DNA of 64,000 bases from Pisolithus tinctorius (GCA_024663395.1 JANFAH010000010.1:310001-374000); one strand, 5' to 3'; positions 10,688-24,708 are shown, numbered from the stretch's first letter. Program-made: numbers and translations. Notes: generated by a model not told the origin, from the letters alone.

Positions 10688-11923
10688 CTACAGAAACCCA
10701 CCACTCTTGCCCGTTCCAAACCTGTCCCCAAGGGCTCTCGCCTCTCTCAACATTTGCTTTCTTTGTTTCTCGTCCATGAGACGACCCCCGACTGACATGT
10801 CGCGTGAATGATCCCATATGGCGGCTGGTTCCTCGCCGGCGTCGCCTTTCTTCTGCGCCTCGCGCTCCATATGCGAATTGACCAATGCGGCACCCCGAAC
10901 TCTGCGCTGTAATAACATCATCGCATCAGAACAATGGATAATAAAGAGATAGGGCGAAACGCCGATAGATAAACATACAGTATGCTCTTCGACGCCCCTC
11001 CGAATCTCTTCATCCCTCTTTTTCTTCTTCCTCGCATCCTCAGGGTCTTCTACGGGCTCTGCATTCGCTGCCTTCCGTTTCCGACCAGACACTTCGTCTG
11101 CGAGACGTTGTTGCCGTTCGGCGGGGGTTTCTGTCCAGAGGGAGCTGTCGACGTCGCGGCCTTGGCCAGAACTTCGCCCGAACTGGCGGGCTTTTAGTTT
11201 GGTGGGGTCGAGTGCTGTTGGGATGTTATTGATGAGATTGGAGGTTTGGTGCGTGGGTGGAATACGGCAGGACGGGGACACAGCAAGACCGCGTACAGTA
11301 AGGTAGGATAGTGTACCCACAATACCCTCTACACTGACCGGCCCCGCAAATAAAAGAAAGTAAACGAACTACTCACATGTCAGCAAATCCCCACTCTTGG
11401 GTGGAACAAGCATCCACTCCTCTCTCTCCAACTTCTTAGGTTTCTTGGCCTCCTCACATTCTTCCGTCTCCTCTCCTCCCTCTCGAGGAATTCCTCCACA
11501 GCCGAATTTCCTTCGTTGGGGGCGTTGGCAGAAGTAAAATGCTGGAGGAGGTCGGGGGCCTACTTCAGAGTCTGAGTCCCCGTCTGAATAGTCTGAATAA
11601 CAAGACGGTCCAGCGCGAGTTTTTGTTTCAGAAGGACCGACGGTGGGGAACAGGCCCATATACTCTTCTGGCACCTGCAATCGAAGGGGCCGGAGCACTC
11701 GACGAAGACCGTGAGCCTGATGCCGACTTCTCGGTAGACACAGTTGCGGAGTACGGTGCAACCGGACCCTTGGGTGGCAGAGACGGACCAGTTTTAGTTC
11801 GCGCAGTTCTCAGGTCGGGTGGCAGCGCTGGCATGTAATCATCTTCGTCTGAGTCGTCGTCGCGGTGGCAGATACAGTTGGAAGTAGATGAGATGGAATT
11901 TGAGGACCAATGGACTCTGACAT
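10688..11923 (-). pseudogene. GPALPP-motif (DUF3752) protein, most complete copy (copy 3)
   Basis: Start MSESIGPQIPSHLLP at 11923 and stop at 10688 give the full family layout: N-terminal IGPxxPP-type motifs (IGPQIPS, MPALPPDL, TGPSLPPKG), acidic DSDSEVGPRPPP, then LEREEWMLVPPKSGDLLT, an intron of about 130 nt, DPTKLKARQF, WTETPAERQQRLADE, a basic region, a second intron, and the C-terminal RDMSVGGRLMDEK...GTGKSGGFL. The C-terminal half (10688-11270) is open. The N-terminal half needs several small indels: near 11860, near 11680, a 2-nt loss near 11545, and a 1-nt loss near 11455 where copy 1 keeps the frame. This may be the single functional locus read with consensus errors, or a third decaying copy. 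No function is assigned beyond the family name. Confidence 0.65.
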
Positions 11924-12144
11924 GGCGGTTCCGTTGTATAATACATGACTTGTATGTTCTCTAATTACTACTTCGCAACAATTCGGAAGGACAGGGTCAC
12001 CAATCGCAACTCAACGTAAGTCTACAGCTCAGCTTGTAATGCACATCGTAAACCAAAGGAGGGGATCATTAAACGACGTCCTGTCGTCGTACTTAGCTTA
12101 AACTTATCCAGGTCCATCCCCCAAAGGTCACCGAAAAAAAGTCT

Positions 12145-13525
12145 TCAATACCGGTCTGATGTAGGCGGGTAACCTCGTTGTGCACCTCCGTATCCCCCCT
12201 GCGAGTACCCTCCTCCTGCTCCACCTTTGCCTCCCCCGCCATAATAATATTGCCCACCGCTCACGCCACCAACCAAACTCGCCGCGGTACCACCCGTATG
12301 ATAATTGCTTGTCGTGTCTTCTTCGAAATCCGCGGCAACGGGCGCCGTTAGCAGCGGATCTTTGACTTCCCAGACAGCAGCCTTGGATCCGACCGAGAAC
12401 TCCAGATCCTCCCGCTACGTGGCCGACGGACGAACGAAAGTAGAATGATCGCAGAAACAGACAAGACAACGTAAGTACGAATGTTGGATGCGAGATCAGT
12501 GGCGTTTGACACGTACCGTGATACTGTCCCAATATTTGTACACCATCATAACGCTCAGGAGAACACAGAGCGTAAAGAAGAAGAGTCCATCGAGATAGTG
12601 CTTGATGGCATTACAAATGGTGACGCTGAAAGCGAAGAGAAGGACTTGGGCGATAGTGTAGAATGCAATGCCGAAAATGATATCGCCCAGTGGCCAGCGG
12701 TCGTCCAAGGTCCGGAACACAAGGACAAGTTGGGACAGTGTGTACGTCGTGACACAGAAGATGGGCCAAATGAGGTATACGATAAACAGAGCAGTGGTCT
12801 TGGTTGGGGAAAAACCGATAAAGGAATTGAAGGTTGCAATGGCGATGAGGAATGAGACTCCGAAGATGAAAAGGCACGATAATCGGAGGAACTGAAGAGG
12901 GGAGCGGTGTCAGAAACGTAAACGTAATTACAAAGAACCACTGGAGGAAACCAACCCATAGCGAGAGAGGGGTGCCGTCTTCTGCGAACTGGAACCCGAC
13001 AAAGCCGTTTATCAGAAGACAGCAGTATGCAGCTGCAATGAGACCTGTGTAAACAGCAGCAAACCACTACGGGTTTTCCTCGGTGAGCGTGCCACGTCAG
13101 ATCCGACAATAGTATTCGACGCTTACGGGATAGCTAACGTTGGCCGTTGGTATGATTCCAGAGTCGAGAAACATCGCAAGCAGTTCGATAACCATGTACA
13201 ACCAGAAGAACATGACGATTTCCTTACGACCAACTGCGGTGTACTTGGAACGGATGTGATAGATCATGATCGCAGTCATGATAATGGCGACGATGTGAAC
13301 GAAGCATGTTGCTGAATAATTGCGGTCACAGAAGGTGAGGATCCAAGGGAGAGAGAGTCGGGACAGGAAGAACTTACATGGTTGGAAGATGAGCGTGGAC
13401 CCGATTTGCACGTTGCGAGAATAACAATTGGGTTCGATGCCTTGACCAGATGCGCCCAACAGCGGGCAGATGACTAGCGCAGCGGTGCTACATACGCCAT
13501 CGAAGGACCCAAAACTGATACCCAT
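12145..13525 (-). CDS. CHS7: Chs7-type chitin synthase export chaperone
   Basis: Five exons (13378-13525, 13127-13311, 12932-13066, 12517-12891, 12145-12414) with introns of 66, 60, 40 and 102 nt. They sum to 1113 nt, an exact 370 codons with no frame break, unlike many neighbours. Start [12 protein letters not shown]; the family core follows: [116 protein letters not shown]. Six to seven hydrophobic segments indicate a multi-pass ER membrane protein. Family role (established): it lets chitin synthase III leave the ER. The C-terminal 85 residues are Gly/Tyr-rich ([19 protein letters not shown]). The 40-nt third intron is very short but has a CTGAC branch site. Confidence 0.9.
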
Positions 13526-16500
13526 TTCTCAGGGGAATAGCAGCCTTAGGCAGAGCTTTATAGTATTTGACTGCAGGATGTCAACGTCGTCGAAGGATCT
13601 TGGGTTGAGCGAGAGCGTGCGTGTCAGTGGCAAAGAGTGAATGAAAAAAGTTGGAAATATCCCAGACAAAAAGTCCTTCGATAATAAGGTCGACGTCGTT
13701 GCCAAAGACGCTGAGCAGAAGGGGCCAGCCGCCGACTCCAATGAGTTCGATATGGATTCCACTGCAACGACGGCCCGCGACGGGGCTGCGTGCAATTAGT
13801 TACCACGCCACACACACAACCTCACCGCCATCATCCCACACGACGTCGAGTCGTTCTCATCAAGTATGTACAGCGTAAATAAATGAGCCAGACGATGTCA
13901 CTCTGCATCGACTTCTAGCTTGCGACAAGTTCTACTTAAGTCCACTCATCATCACGTCAAAAATGACCCTTCCAACTTTGATATTGTACTGAGTATAGCC
14001 CTGGATCAAACAGCATTCTGTGCCAGAAATTAATTATCAGGCATCAATACAGCTCCGTAGGAATGGAACATCTATCGACAACGAAACGAAACTGATTCTC
14101 GGAGATTCACCCCATCGCCACAGCACTCGGTATTACCAAGTATCCGAGCTACGTCGAAGTTCCCCCGCACCTATGCATCGACTTTCGTCCCGAGACAGCT
14201 TCCCTTCCTAAACACGCCGTTAAGTAACATCGTCGCAAGAAAAAAAAAAAATCGGCTGCCACGCTTTGCCACGCTGGCACGAAGCAGACCTCACAGCCAC
14301 ACTTGAGACCTCCGGGTAAGGCACGTCGGGTCGTGCCTAAACTTGCGAGCAGTCCGAGACCCCGAATAACCCCATATTGGGATTCTCACATACAGATGCG
14401 GAGGAGGGGGAGATGGATCCGCGGACCTTGGACGCCCGAAACCCCCTGTTTCAATTCTCTCTCGTACAGCGGTGATGCTGACCGGGGTCAGTACTCCACC
14501 TCAAGAAGTTGCAGAACCGCCACCGTCACCATCGGCAGTACTCGTGACGCACCATCATCCGACGGGTACGTCCAAGAATCTTAGTGAAATTAAATATCCG
14601 TCTGTATGGGTTTTTCCCTGGAACCGGAACGAAACATGACATCGTGGCTTCCATGACAGATGGGCGCGGCGACTTACCTCTTTCCTTGCCTTGGGCTTAC
14701 CTGCTGATTCCAACAGGCCGTGAGATCTGTATAGCCTGCACATACGCAAAGCGGCATCCCATGAGTCCGCCATCGACCGAACTTATCCACTCCAAAATCA
14801 ACTCGGAACCAAAGAAAGAATAAGAATAAGAAGAAAGACCAGACGCGACTATATTCGGCTGGCGTAAATGTGGAGCCGCCTCACCTCGAACTTTCCCAAC
14901 TCAACGTTGCACGCAAGTCCGAATCCCAGACTATCCATCGAAAACCGTATCGATCGATGGATGACTTCATCGCATACGTATATATGGCGTATTAGCTCAT
15001 CGATTTTATCAGGGACTTGAAAGTACGAATGGCACAAACATCACCTATATGGAACGTGCGACTCCTTGATGGCCTGAAACGTTGGTACGCAGGCGTGATC
15101 CAAGTGGCTCCTGTGGATCCTCAATCTGTTCGTATGACTCAGGGATGACTCGTTCGAGCTATCGACCCGTTCTTTGGCGCATCGCTTTTGTCGTGGTACC
15201 CGATGGCGATATGAAAGGCCCATCGATATCGATCCTCTTGAAACGTTTTCTGTTGGCCACCATCGATGTATACAACCATTCCAAATACGATCAGACGTGG
15301 AATCATACTTGGTCTTCCGATGCAAATTTGGATGATCCAAATATTCACCTTCGTTCATGTTCGACCAAGGATCACTGGCACTGACAACGACGCAAAGATT
15401 TGCAATTGTATTGTGGCGGTGAGGTATTGAAGACCAAACCCAGCTCCAGCACACCGGCACTGCGCTGGCTCCGAGTCGACGAACAGAACCACGCGCCAGG
15501 GGCAAATTGGCATAAAGCCCAGAATCGGGATTAGTACATATCTGTGAATACTATCCCCATATTAACCCTCACCATCTCAGCAGGAACTCAACCACGGCTG
15601 CCGGATATAGCGTCGGTAGTGGTAGTTCTCTTATTCGTCGATTTCCCGATTGAATGGGTGGTTGCGGAAAGCCCACCCATGACCCATGGCATGATCCGAG
15701 GGCATCCAGTCATATACCCGACAGCGTGGCGTCCGTTATCCGATCCACTACAACGCCAGCATCGAGACCTGCATGGTAGCAGTAGGTTCTGGGGTGGTAC
15801 TTATCTTCATGCCACAGAAACCACAGAAACAACTGGGAGCGGTACTTGTATACATACTAGTAGCAGATCACTTTGGCACCGGCACCAAAGACCGCTGACT
15901 CGGATAGTACTTGTCGTATGTAACCTGGCCTCGACCCCATCATGTCGGAGGATGCTGAATCTGTCCAAGTGCGTCCGATGATCAGCGGTGCATTGTAATA
16001 CCCACAAATCAGTGCTTGACCACCCTTGGGCCTTGTCCTCAATTAGATCCAGCTGATATCGGAGTGTCCATAATGGCAAGGTCAGCGGAGATGTGTGGAT
16101 TTGGAAACCGTATACATACGTAGTACTGAATTGGATTGAGAGGAGACACGCATTTAGTTCCAAGACGGAACAGAACTTGATTGTCTTCCGCTGGGCCTCA
16201 CTGAGAGATCGATTGTATCGCTGCAGCGGTTCACCACAATTGACACTTTGCAGCGGAACAGTTCCGCGCTAATTGTATACGGGTGACTTCCAGAGGATCA
16301 CTCACAAGGCTAACGAAATTCCGACGGTCCACATGACCCGCCCCTATTTTTTTCTTTCCAGCCAGCCAGACAATACAACATGATCATTAATGCTGTAGCT
16401 CGCATGCGCTACACGGGGCGAAACTTGGCGAAACGTAAGAAGGGTCGTACATACTCTCTGTCGCACTCTGCTGGATTGATCAATACAACACGTGATATGC

Positions 16501-19500
16501 AATGAGTGCCCGGCTCGCCGGCAGCACATGTGGATGAAATGGTTAGCATCATGTCCGAGTGCAACACCCACAGGGAGTCTGTCACCTTAGACTGCCACCC
16601 CCGTTCTCATCACGCATAGCATTTTTTGTTTCGTGTTCAGACTGACAGATCTGCATTGCGACTGTCTGCAAGCGCCAGCCGGGTTCCGCGGTGTGTTATG
16701 ACCAGGAGTTTTTTTTATCTAAAAAAAAAAAAAAAGAAGACAGGACCCCCATTTTGCCACGTGGCGTGACATTGGCAGTCACCACAAAACAGAAAGACAG
16801 GGATCACAGACTGCTACCGCTTGCGAGTGTGAACCCGCGAAGATACCTATATCCAAGCCAGTGATTCCCCTTGCCAGGGCGATATATATTGATGATGTGG
16901 CGGCAATGCAAGATGGACCCACGATCTGGCAGAAGTTACTACGACGGGTAGGCTACTACCTAGGGGCGACGGCAACCACTTTTTGCGCAGTGAGCGCATC
17001 AGCGCAGCTATGGTTAGTTGCGGAAATTTTTACTCGCGCTATATAGGCACTATCCTTCGGACGGTTGCTACGTGCATAGTGCTGCGTGATTGCAATGGTG
17101 AGTACCGGCCAATTGATCTGTACTATCCATATCTGATAAGTAATAAGTAACCACATCATATCATCACTGTCAGGCACCCCAGAAGTTTTTCGAGATTACT
17201 ACGCTCCTCTCCCTCTTGGCTGACGTGGGTATCCGGGCGGTGATGACTCTTTCTGTATGTATGTACTTCTCACGACCGCAGAGCTTACGCCTGACGTATT
17301 CATGTGCGCGGTGTCACAGCGCATGTCACTGTCCAAGCCGCGCCGTATTAGGGGCTGATGTGACGGTCCACTATGAGGACGCCCGCGAGAAACGTCATCA
17401 TTCCATACTATCACGTCGGTCCGTTCTTGGGACATCTCTAAGCAGAAAACACGTTCACCAAGTTTGTTCTTCCCTTTTGTTTTTCCTTCTCTCTCCGTTC
17501 TCAACCCTTAGCAGCGGTTCTCGGATATAAGATCTTCACCTAACTGAAGCCCCGTGACGGTCCGCCATGAGCCGATTGCGCCCGGTTGTTCCTAGGACTT
17601 TGTGCGGTTGGGGTTTCTACTATGCTGGGTAAGTAACACCGGAACATGAAGAAGAGGGTACCAATACTGTGTACCTGTAGGTTCCGGGTCGCATCACCTC
17701 CGGACCACACTTGCCACTATTCGCGAAATATGCACCACTCCAAATTTGCTGTACGTGGGCCATACTGCTTACCACGTCATACAACGCCGTTCTCCTACTA
17801 GTTCCTGAGTCCGCCTAGTAACTAAATACACAAAGAAGAAAGTAACGGAACGTTGACCAGAACGTTCTACAAGAGCCCCCGCATCAACTTATCACGCTCT
17901 TTTGGAAAACTGACACCGCCAAACACATCCAACTCCTCAGGTTCAAAATTAAGATGCGCATCGCCGCTCTCACTCTCGCCTCCGTCTCACCTCACCCTGT
18001 GTTACTCAAAGATCGCCGCTGTCCACGTCAATAAGTATATCGGGGTCCCCAGTTGCGTTTCGTCACACGCAGACTCGGGGGGACCCTTTATTATATTATT
18101 TTCCAAAGCGAATTTAGGAGAAGAAGGAAAGAAAAATACCTCACGGAATTTTTATCGGCAGGTATTCACCGCTTCCGAATCGGTGGCTGTGATGTCCAGG
18201 TACGGCTCTCCCAAGTGGAATTATGTAAGCAATAGATTGGCGACACGCGGGTTTTCAAACTTGTCATGAATGATCTGGCAGCAATGTTGACACTCTTTGT
18301 TCCCGAATGCTTTACAGTTAGAACGTTGACTTGACAGTATTTGTACTTATAGAAGGTAAGTATGGAAGAGCGACGGGCCGGAGAGGGGAGGGGAGGGAGG
18401 GGACCGCTTACCACTTTTCTGTGGCGCGCGAAAAGGAAAGTTATGATCGACGGCCTGACGTTGATTCGGAATCCTCTTTTTTTTTTTTCTTTCTATCCCT
18501 TTGCCGATCTAGACTGGCTGAGAGAGGCAAACAGAAAGGGATTGCAAAGAGTACCACAAAGTGCGTTCGCACGCTAGGCTGCGAATGCCCTCTGTAGTAC
18601 GAAACCATTTCATTGCTCACTACTGCGGCCTGCCACGAATTCTGAGAGAAAAAAAAAAAGAATTCGAATTCCCAACCCTTTTTTAACCTAGACGCCGTTG
18701 GGGGGAGAGTCAGATCTGCCGCAATCAAGGAAAAATTTCTGCTACGTTGGTCGGTGGGTCTCCCGACTGACGTGTGTGCGTGCGTCGCGCTGCGTTCCGT
18801 CGTCCCTGGTTTGCGGCACTATGAGTTGTCAGTTACATTCCGGGGGCGTTGTCTACGTATCGTACCGTATCGTTCCTAGCCTCCCGATATACACCCTTAG
18901 ATGCGACCTCGGCAACAAATAGAAAAATAGAGAGAGCTTACCATGAACGTATTAGCGCTGTGTCGCGGACAAGAGATTTACCAGCATGTGCCGTATGTCC
19001 ATACTCTCCTTTCGTCCGATGAGCCTTACGCCGACACTCGGTTCAATCGTACATATACTACCTCGTATATATCCGGGTCTGGGCCGGTAAAAACACTCAA
19101 TTGCGTCCGAACGACCTGAGGATCATATCAATGACTCATCCCTGCAGAAGAAGCATTGGCATGTCATGAGGGACTCAGTCTGTTCCCAACTCTGCCGCTA
19201 TTATGGCGTACTTATCCATATTCGTGCTAACGTTTGCACGCCTCCATTTGGGAAAAGCCGCGAAATGCTCAGATCACGTCGGGAAAGAAGCTACTAGTAG
19301 CAAGAGTCAGACTAGTCTGTGGCAGTTCAGTAGTATTTAGTATAAACTTTTATCACTGAGGTCACCATCACTTATTCACTCACTAATTGTACTCATAGTT
19401 GAGACAGCTTGACAGTCGGGCAATAGGAGTTTAGGCTAACCCGCAAATCTCCGGCTAATGATGATGCTCTTATTTTTTTTTTTACATTCTTCCTGTAAGT

Positions 19501-22500
19501 ACACCTTACCGAAGCTGGAACGCTACTACATACTTGGCCAGACCTGCATATTACCCGACACTGACCAAGTACATACATGCATACCCCGCGGCCATACGTA
19601 CGTACATACCACGATCCCACCATGTCTAAGTACATACTAGAACGTACCCACCTCGAAACTTAGATAGCCTAGTGGGGCTATTATGGCTAAAACTCGCTCG
19701 TGTAAGTGAATCACAACTCGATTCGGATATGCACACATATGCTCGTCAACGTGGTATGGTGCTACATTCGAGTAAGCATATGAAACCTCAAGTCGACGGC
19801 CGGCCCACGTTGCTAGTGCGTTCTTTAGAGTACACATGCATGCATTAGATACTTATGGGACACACTAAGACGATATTCCCTTGTGGCGCCAACGGAACCC
19901 ATGATCGCGGCGGACTGCCTACAAGGTGGCTAGAACCGACAATGACCCATTGCCAATGCATGGTTTACAATACCCCATATGTATATCGCATCGTGTTATA
20001 GTTCATACCACCCACCTGTTGCAGCCACATACACACTGATCGCGAGTGCACATATCTCCAAAACATACCCGACATGCACGGTACTTACCACCTATGCCTA
20101 TAGCCCACCGTGCGGGTCGGCGGTCCGCACTGCGAACGAGACGAAGCGCCAAAAACGCGCAGGCATATGTATGTACCGATCCATAACGATGGGTCGAGAG
20201 CAAGCGCGGCGTCTGAGTAATAGAACGATCGGAATGTACTTGCATTGTTCCGTGGAGTGTGACAGATGTTCCACGCAGGTGCGTGCAGCACTACCGGCTG
20301 GGGAAACTATGCAACGCCGATGGGCGCCATGAGAAAGGATCGCACGGACCAAACAGCCGGAGGCAAAGAAGAGGTCCGTCAATGTAAGTAGTTAAAACCA
20401 TACCCAAGCAGATTTGAAACCTTGTAGCGGTCTAACTTACTGGACAGCGTGAGGAAATCGATCAGGAGGGTGTCGACCCTGCCCTGACTGCTCGCTTCAG
20501 AGGTTGGGGGCGGATTAAGTCACCAATTTGATGCGTTCGGACAATGATAAGCTGCCCGTGTACTTAGTAACGAATCAGTGACGTACTCCATTCTGTGTAA
20601 CCACTGCCCTGCGCAGCTAGCTGTGGGCACGGATCAGCGTTATCGGCGTACTTTGGATCCAGTTTGGCGTACAGGTGAAGCCCGCTTTTTCGCCACTTGG
20701 GAAGTGGATAGTACGGGTATGGAGGGTTCGAGGGTCACGGCATCAGAGAGGTGCGTGGTCCCCTTCTGTATGGATGCGTGTGTTGCCTGAACGCTATTTC
20801 GTGTGAGGTGATAATTACCCAGCGGGTAGGGGTGGTCAGGGTAATGTGGGGTTGGGGGATGGCTATACGTAAGTTTCATCTATCCACACATACAGTTTCT
20901 GTATGGGCTGAATCGTGTGTATTACCTTCTGGAAGCGATGGGTATTATGGACACCGGTCTCTGCACCCGTTCTCGGTTCAGCCAAACTCGGCAAGAGCTA
21001 GCTGTGGAACAAGATGGATGGCAATACGCACACTCACAATGACACACGTGATATGAAGGGGCCATGGGAACGGCACAGAGGCGTAGAAACCTGGAAAGGT
21101 TGGGAGGAGCTGAGTTTTTGGCCGGTCAGTGGGTGGCAGCAAGGCGATACATTCCGGTGTACGTGATGCATATGGACACGTGAGGGACAGTAATAGACTG
21201 GAGTGCGATGCCATATACATATGCGCTGATACGGTAGTGGCTCAAAAAGGGATGTTGAGAAAGATGGTTTCGAGTTTAGCGCGGTCGCACGGAAGGTACA
21301 GGAAAGAGTCAAACATACCAGAACAGACGGGAGTGTCCGATTGTGGGTTGCAGTACTGCGTGGACGAGAACGTTTAGGTTTCGTGATCGAATAAAGAAAG
21401 GGATCACCGGAAAGGAACATTGCCGCGATACGATGCGGATGGACAAGAAAGTTGCTGTCGTGTCCAGTCTGATAATGAATCGGACAGGTGCCTAGCCTGC
21501 CAATATGTACTTTATTTAATTCATGTGGCGAAGTATTATTTTCCAGAAGGTTCACTGTCGAGTATTAAGCGTTTCCTTGGAAGAAGGGGCGACGCAGTGG
21601 GCCCCCCTAACGTTCGCAAGTGACTACCTATAACAGGGGTGAGGATGAGTAATGATAGAAAATGATAACGGTAAGTGTGATGCAGGATGTGGACTGAAGC
21701 ACAAAGGCGGCGACCAGAAACAATTGGACGGCGCGGGTCAGCCGAGTAGTTTCGGGAGGGCCTGGGATTGATGGGGGAATGATTACCATCATATCATGTC
21801 ATGGACAGTTTGAGCGGAGTGGTGGCAGGAGACCCACACACACAAACGGGACACCCGAATGAATTAGAACAAAGGCGGTGAGCTACCGCACGGGCGGGCC
21901 TAAAGCAGTAAGAAGGCATTGGAGGGCAGACAAAAATATTATTGCCGGAATCAATCAGGATCGTGTGGTACAACTGTAGTAGAGCCGCGCCCCTCCTAAT
22001 AGACTTCAAGAGGGTGTCAAAGGCCAAAGGCAGTTGCTAGTACAGTAAAGGATTGCCGGAGGTGCCGGAGAATGGGTGGCGGTATGTAGCGAGAATGCAG
22101 GCTCGAAATCGCAGGTTTACGCGCCGAGGGGGTGCAGGCTAGACCGTCACGTCGGGGTTTACGTCGTTGCGCAGTCAAATAGGATAGGATATGGTTTATA
22201 CGGAGGAGGACCGTGGTGGCCGGAACGCAGAGGGAATGCCGCCGCGGGGGGGGACAGAGAGCGAGATATTATTATGGTTTCATCAGTAAATTATTATCAT
22301 GCACAATGATCAAAAGGGCGTGCAGTGGGACGAGGTGGCGGCTCGGTGGAAGTTGGCCGGGGTTGATAATAAATAAATAAATAAAAATAAATAATAAGGC
22401 TAAATTTCATTATACTATGGGTGTTGTGGCCGGGTTTTGCGGAGGTGATATGAGTGAAACAGGAGGTCACGTGGAGAGGGATAAGGGCAAGGCTATGGGG

Positions 22501-22700
22501 AATCCCTGGAAAGTCCCCGTGGCAGAGCGTGGGAGAGTGTTTCCCAGACGGGAGGGTGGGTGAGATCTGCGCAGGAGCAGCTACGCCTACGAAGCGGGAC
22601 TCGGAGAGAGTTCGGAGGCGCCGTGGCATGCATGGCAGGTTGCAAAATTCTTCGAGTCCCTCTGCAAAAACACACACACCTCCTTATTATTTTATGATTT
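13526..22700. other. 9 kb without a recognisable gene
   Basis: Only short, unsupported frames on both strands. Seen: poly-A or poly-T runs near 14240, 16710-16735, 18478-18490, 18648 and 19470; many TACGTA/GTACATAC-like short motifs around 19000-20200; an (AATA)n stretch near 22370-22395; a poly-G run near 22247. No transposase, reverse transcriptase, LTR pair or tRNA was recognised. It probably includes the long upstream region of the cyclin gene. Confidence 0.5.
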
Positions 22701-22721
22701 TCCTAAGCGGGCCCCTGGTTT

Positions 22722-22728
22722 TATAAAA
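22722..22728 (+). promoter_or_regulatory. TATA-like box of the cyclin gene
   Basis: TATAAAA lies 40 nt upstream of the chosen ATG (22768). Two out-of-frame ATGs at 22734 and 22740 open a 20-codon frame that overlaps the start. If transcription begins about 30 nt after the TATA box they would be excluded from the mRNA. Confidence 0.45.
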
Positions 22729-22767
22729 CAACCATGGCCATGGCCTGTCCCATCCACACTCATCCTG

Positions 22768-24708
22768 ATGGCCACCTCGACTCTCCTACCGCTTGATGTC
22801 TGGCGAAGGTCCTCCCATGGCCTCATCACCCCGCCCATGTCCACCGCCTTCGTCTCGCTGCCCCCCATAACTCACTTCGACCGCCGACCCACCCAGCAGT
22901 GTCTACCACCAGTCACGCCCCCGTGGACAAAGCAGCGGTATGACGACGAGGTTGATGTCTTTGAGCCACCGTTCCAACACAAGCCATTCATACCAGATGA
23001 CGCCCCTCACCTCATCGACTGGTTCGACTCAACTCTCAAACGTCCAGCCAGCTTCATCGCTGAGAAGACATGCGAGATGGTCTGCTATCTCTGGTTCTCC
23101 TCCCCCTCTCCGTCTTCCCACTTCTCCTCGTCACAGCAAATACCGAGTCCCCCTTACTCTCCAGAGATACCCGCCACCACATCGCCACTGCAGCTCGCTC
23201 CATCCGCGGCCTTTGTCCAGTTCATGCACAAACTACTCGAAACGACACAAGTCAGCCAGTCTGTCATCGTCCTCTCGCTGCATTATATATGGCGTCTCAA
23301 GGAACGCAACCGTTTCACTAACGGACTACCAGGAGCGAGTTCCGGATAGCAGTCGCAGCATTGATGATGGCGAACAAATTCCTGGACGAGTGAGTGCCAT
23401 TCGACGCGTCTATCCATACTGAACGCGTCACAGCAACACCTACACGAACAAGACCTGGTCGGAGGTCTCCGGTATCGATCTCAGCGAGATCCACAAAATG
23501 GAGAGAGAGTTCTTGACTGCAGTCGACTTCTCATTACATGTATCTGGCAAACAATATGCGTCGTGGCTCAACCTACTGAAAGGCTTGGTGCTTGCAAAGG
23601 AGACGGAGAGCAGAAAGTGGCGTGGAATACGCGCCCGCTACTCACGACACGGTCGTCAGTCGCAACCGATGTCGTCTGTACCCGTCGCCCGCACTTACCG
23701 ACTGAGATGCCAGTCTTCGTCTCACCGTGCACGCTCGACTTCTCCACTGCAACTCACCAATCCGCCTGCATCCGCGTATCACGTGACTCCACCCCAACAC
23801 GCGCCTTCGCCCAGCTCGGGCACAAAGCGTTCCGCAGCCGATGCCTTCTCGCCGACCTCCACGTCATTCAAGGAGTTGCCACCCCTCAAGCGTCCCACAG
23901 GCATGACCTTGCAAATCCCCGACACCAACTATGCCAATTGCCAAGTTCTGGCTCTTCGCCACTCGATTCTCTCTACTCATTTGCTAAAATGACCCTGTCC
24001 TCTTCGCCGCATGCACAGAGATCTGCGCAGTCGCAACAGAGATCCAATGTGATCGAAGGCCATCCACAAACCCTCGTCGCCGCTTATCGTGTGGACCGTC
24101 CTGTCAATGTGCCCGAGGTATGATTCATTCCCAGCATGTAGTACGTACCGCGATCTCATTAATTCCGCAGAGTTTGTATTATTACTCCCTCGCTGGCTCG
24201 TCCATCAACGGTGACTCAGAGCAGCCCAAGGGGAACCGCAAGGCTCGATTGCGGTGTTTCCAGCCTGCCCCGCAACCCCCGCCATCATACACCGTCCAGC
24301 CACCTCCATACGTTCCTATGGACGTCCAGTCGGCGTCCGTGAGTCCACACGACTCTCATGTGACCCTGGGTGTCCGACAGCCCTCGTTGCCACACTTGCA
24401 CGATGCGATCTGGGCCAGAAAGCTGTCTTCCACATGTGGGACCGCACGTTCAGTTTCTGCGCATACATACACGAAGCTGTTCTCCTGTGGACAGGGACCA
24501 GTCACTGCAGCTTCCGCCGTTGAGGGGGGACGGATCTTGTGTCATCCCCTCTGCGCCATTTGCAAATGCTGGTCCTCCCGGAGTACAGTTCTACACAACT
24601 GCGTCCACTCCCGCTTGCCAGCACCCACATCCGTATCACCATCAAGCGTCTCACCACCGGGGCTCGCCGGTATATCCTTCGCCACAGACCTGGGCGTATG
24701 CCAGATGA
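22768..24708 (+). CDS. Pho80/Pcl-type cyclin (frame breaks in C-terminal part)
   Basis: The cyclin box is clear: APSAAFVQFMHKLLETTQ, SVIVLSLHYIWRLKERN, then EFRIAVAALMMANKFLDD, an intron of 44 nt (23390-23433), NTYTNKTWSEVSGIDLSEI, KMEREFLTAVDF and WLNLLKGLVLAKE. This is the Pho80-like family, whose members drive a Pho85-type CDK. The N-terminus is Pro-rich. After the box comes a long low-complexity tail (SGTKRSAADAFSPTS, ELPPLKRPTGMTLQIPDTNY), an intron near 24118-24170, SLYYYSLAGSS, then PFANAGPPGVQFYTT, ending PSPQTWAYAR. A base is missing near 23334 (CCAGGAGCGAG, where CCAGGAAGCGAG would keep the frame), and at least one more frame change lies between about 24360 and 24540. I read these as likely consensus errors in a live gene, but a damaged gene is possible. 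Confidence 0.75.

Noticed and set aside
12128..12532. minus-strand frame of 134 codons
   Set aside because: Out-of-frame shadow of the last Chs7 exon and its intron.
22260..22400. simple-sequence AT stretch as a centromere or origin
   Set aside because: Too short, and no other supporting signal.
22297..22677. minus-strand frame of 126 codons upstream of the cyclin
   Set aside because: Low complexity, runs through an (AATA)n stretch, no recognisable family.
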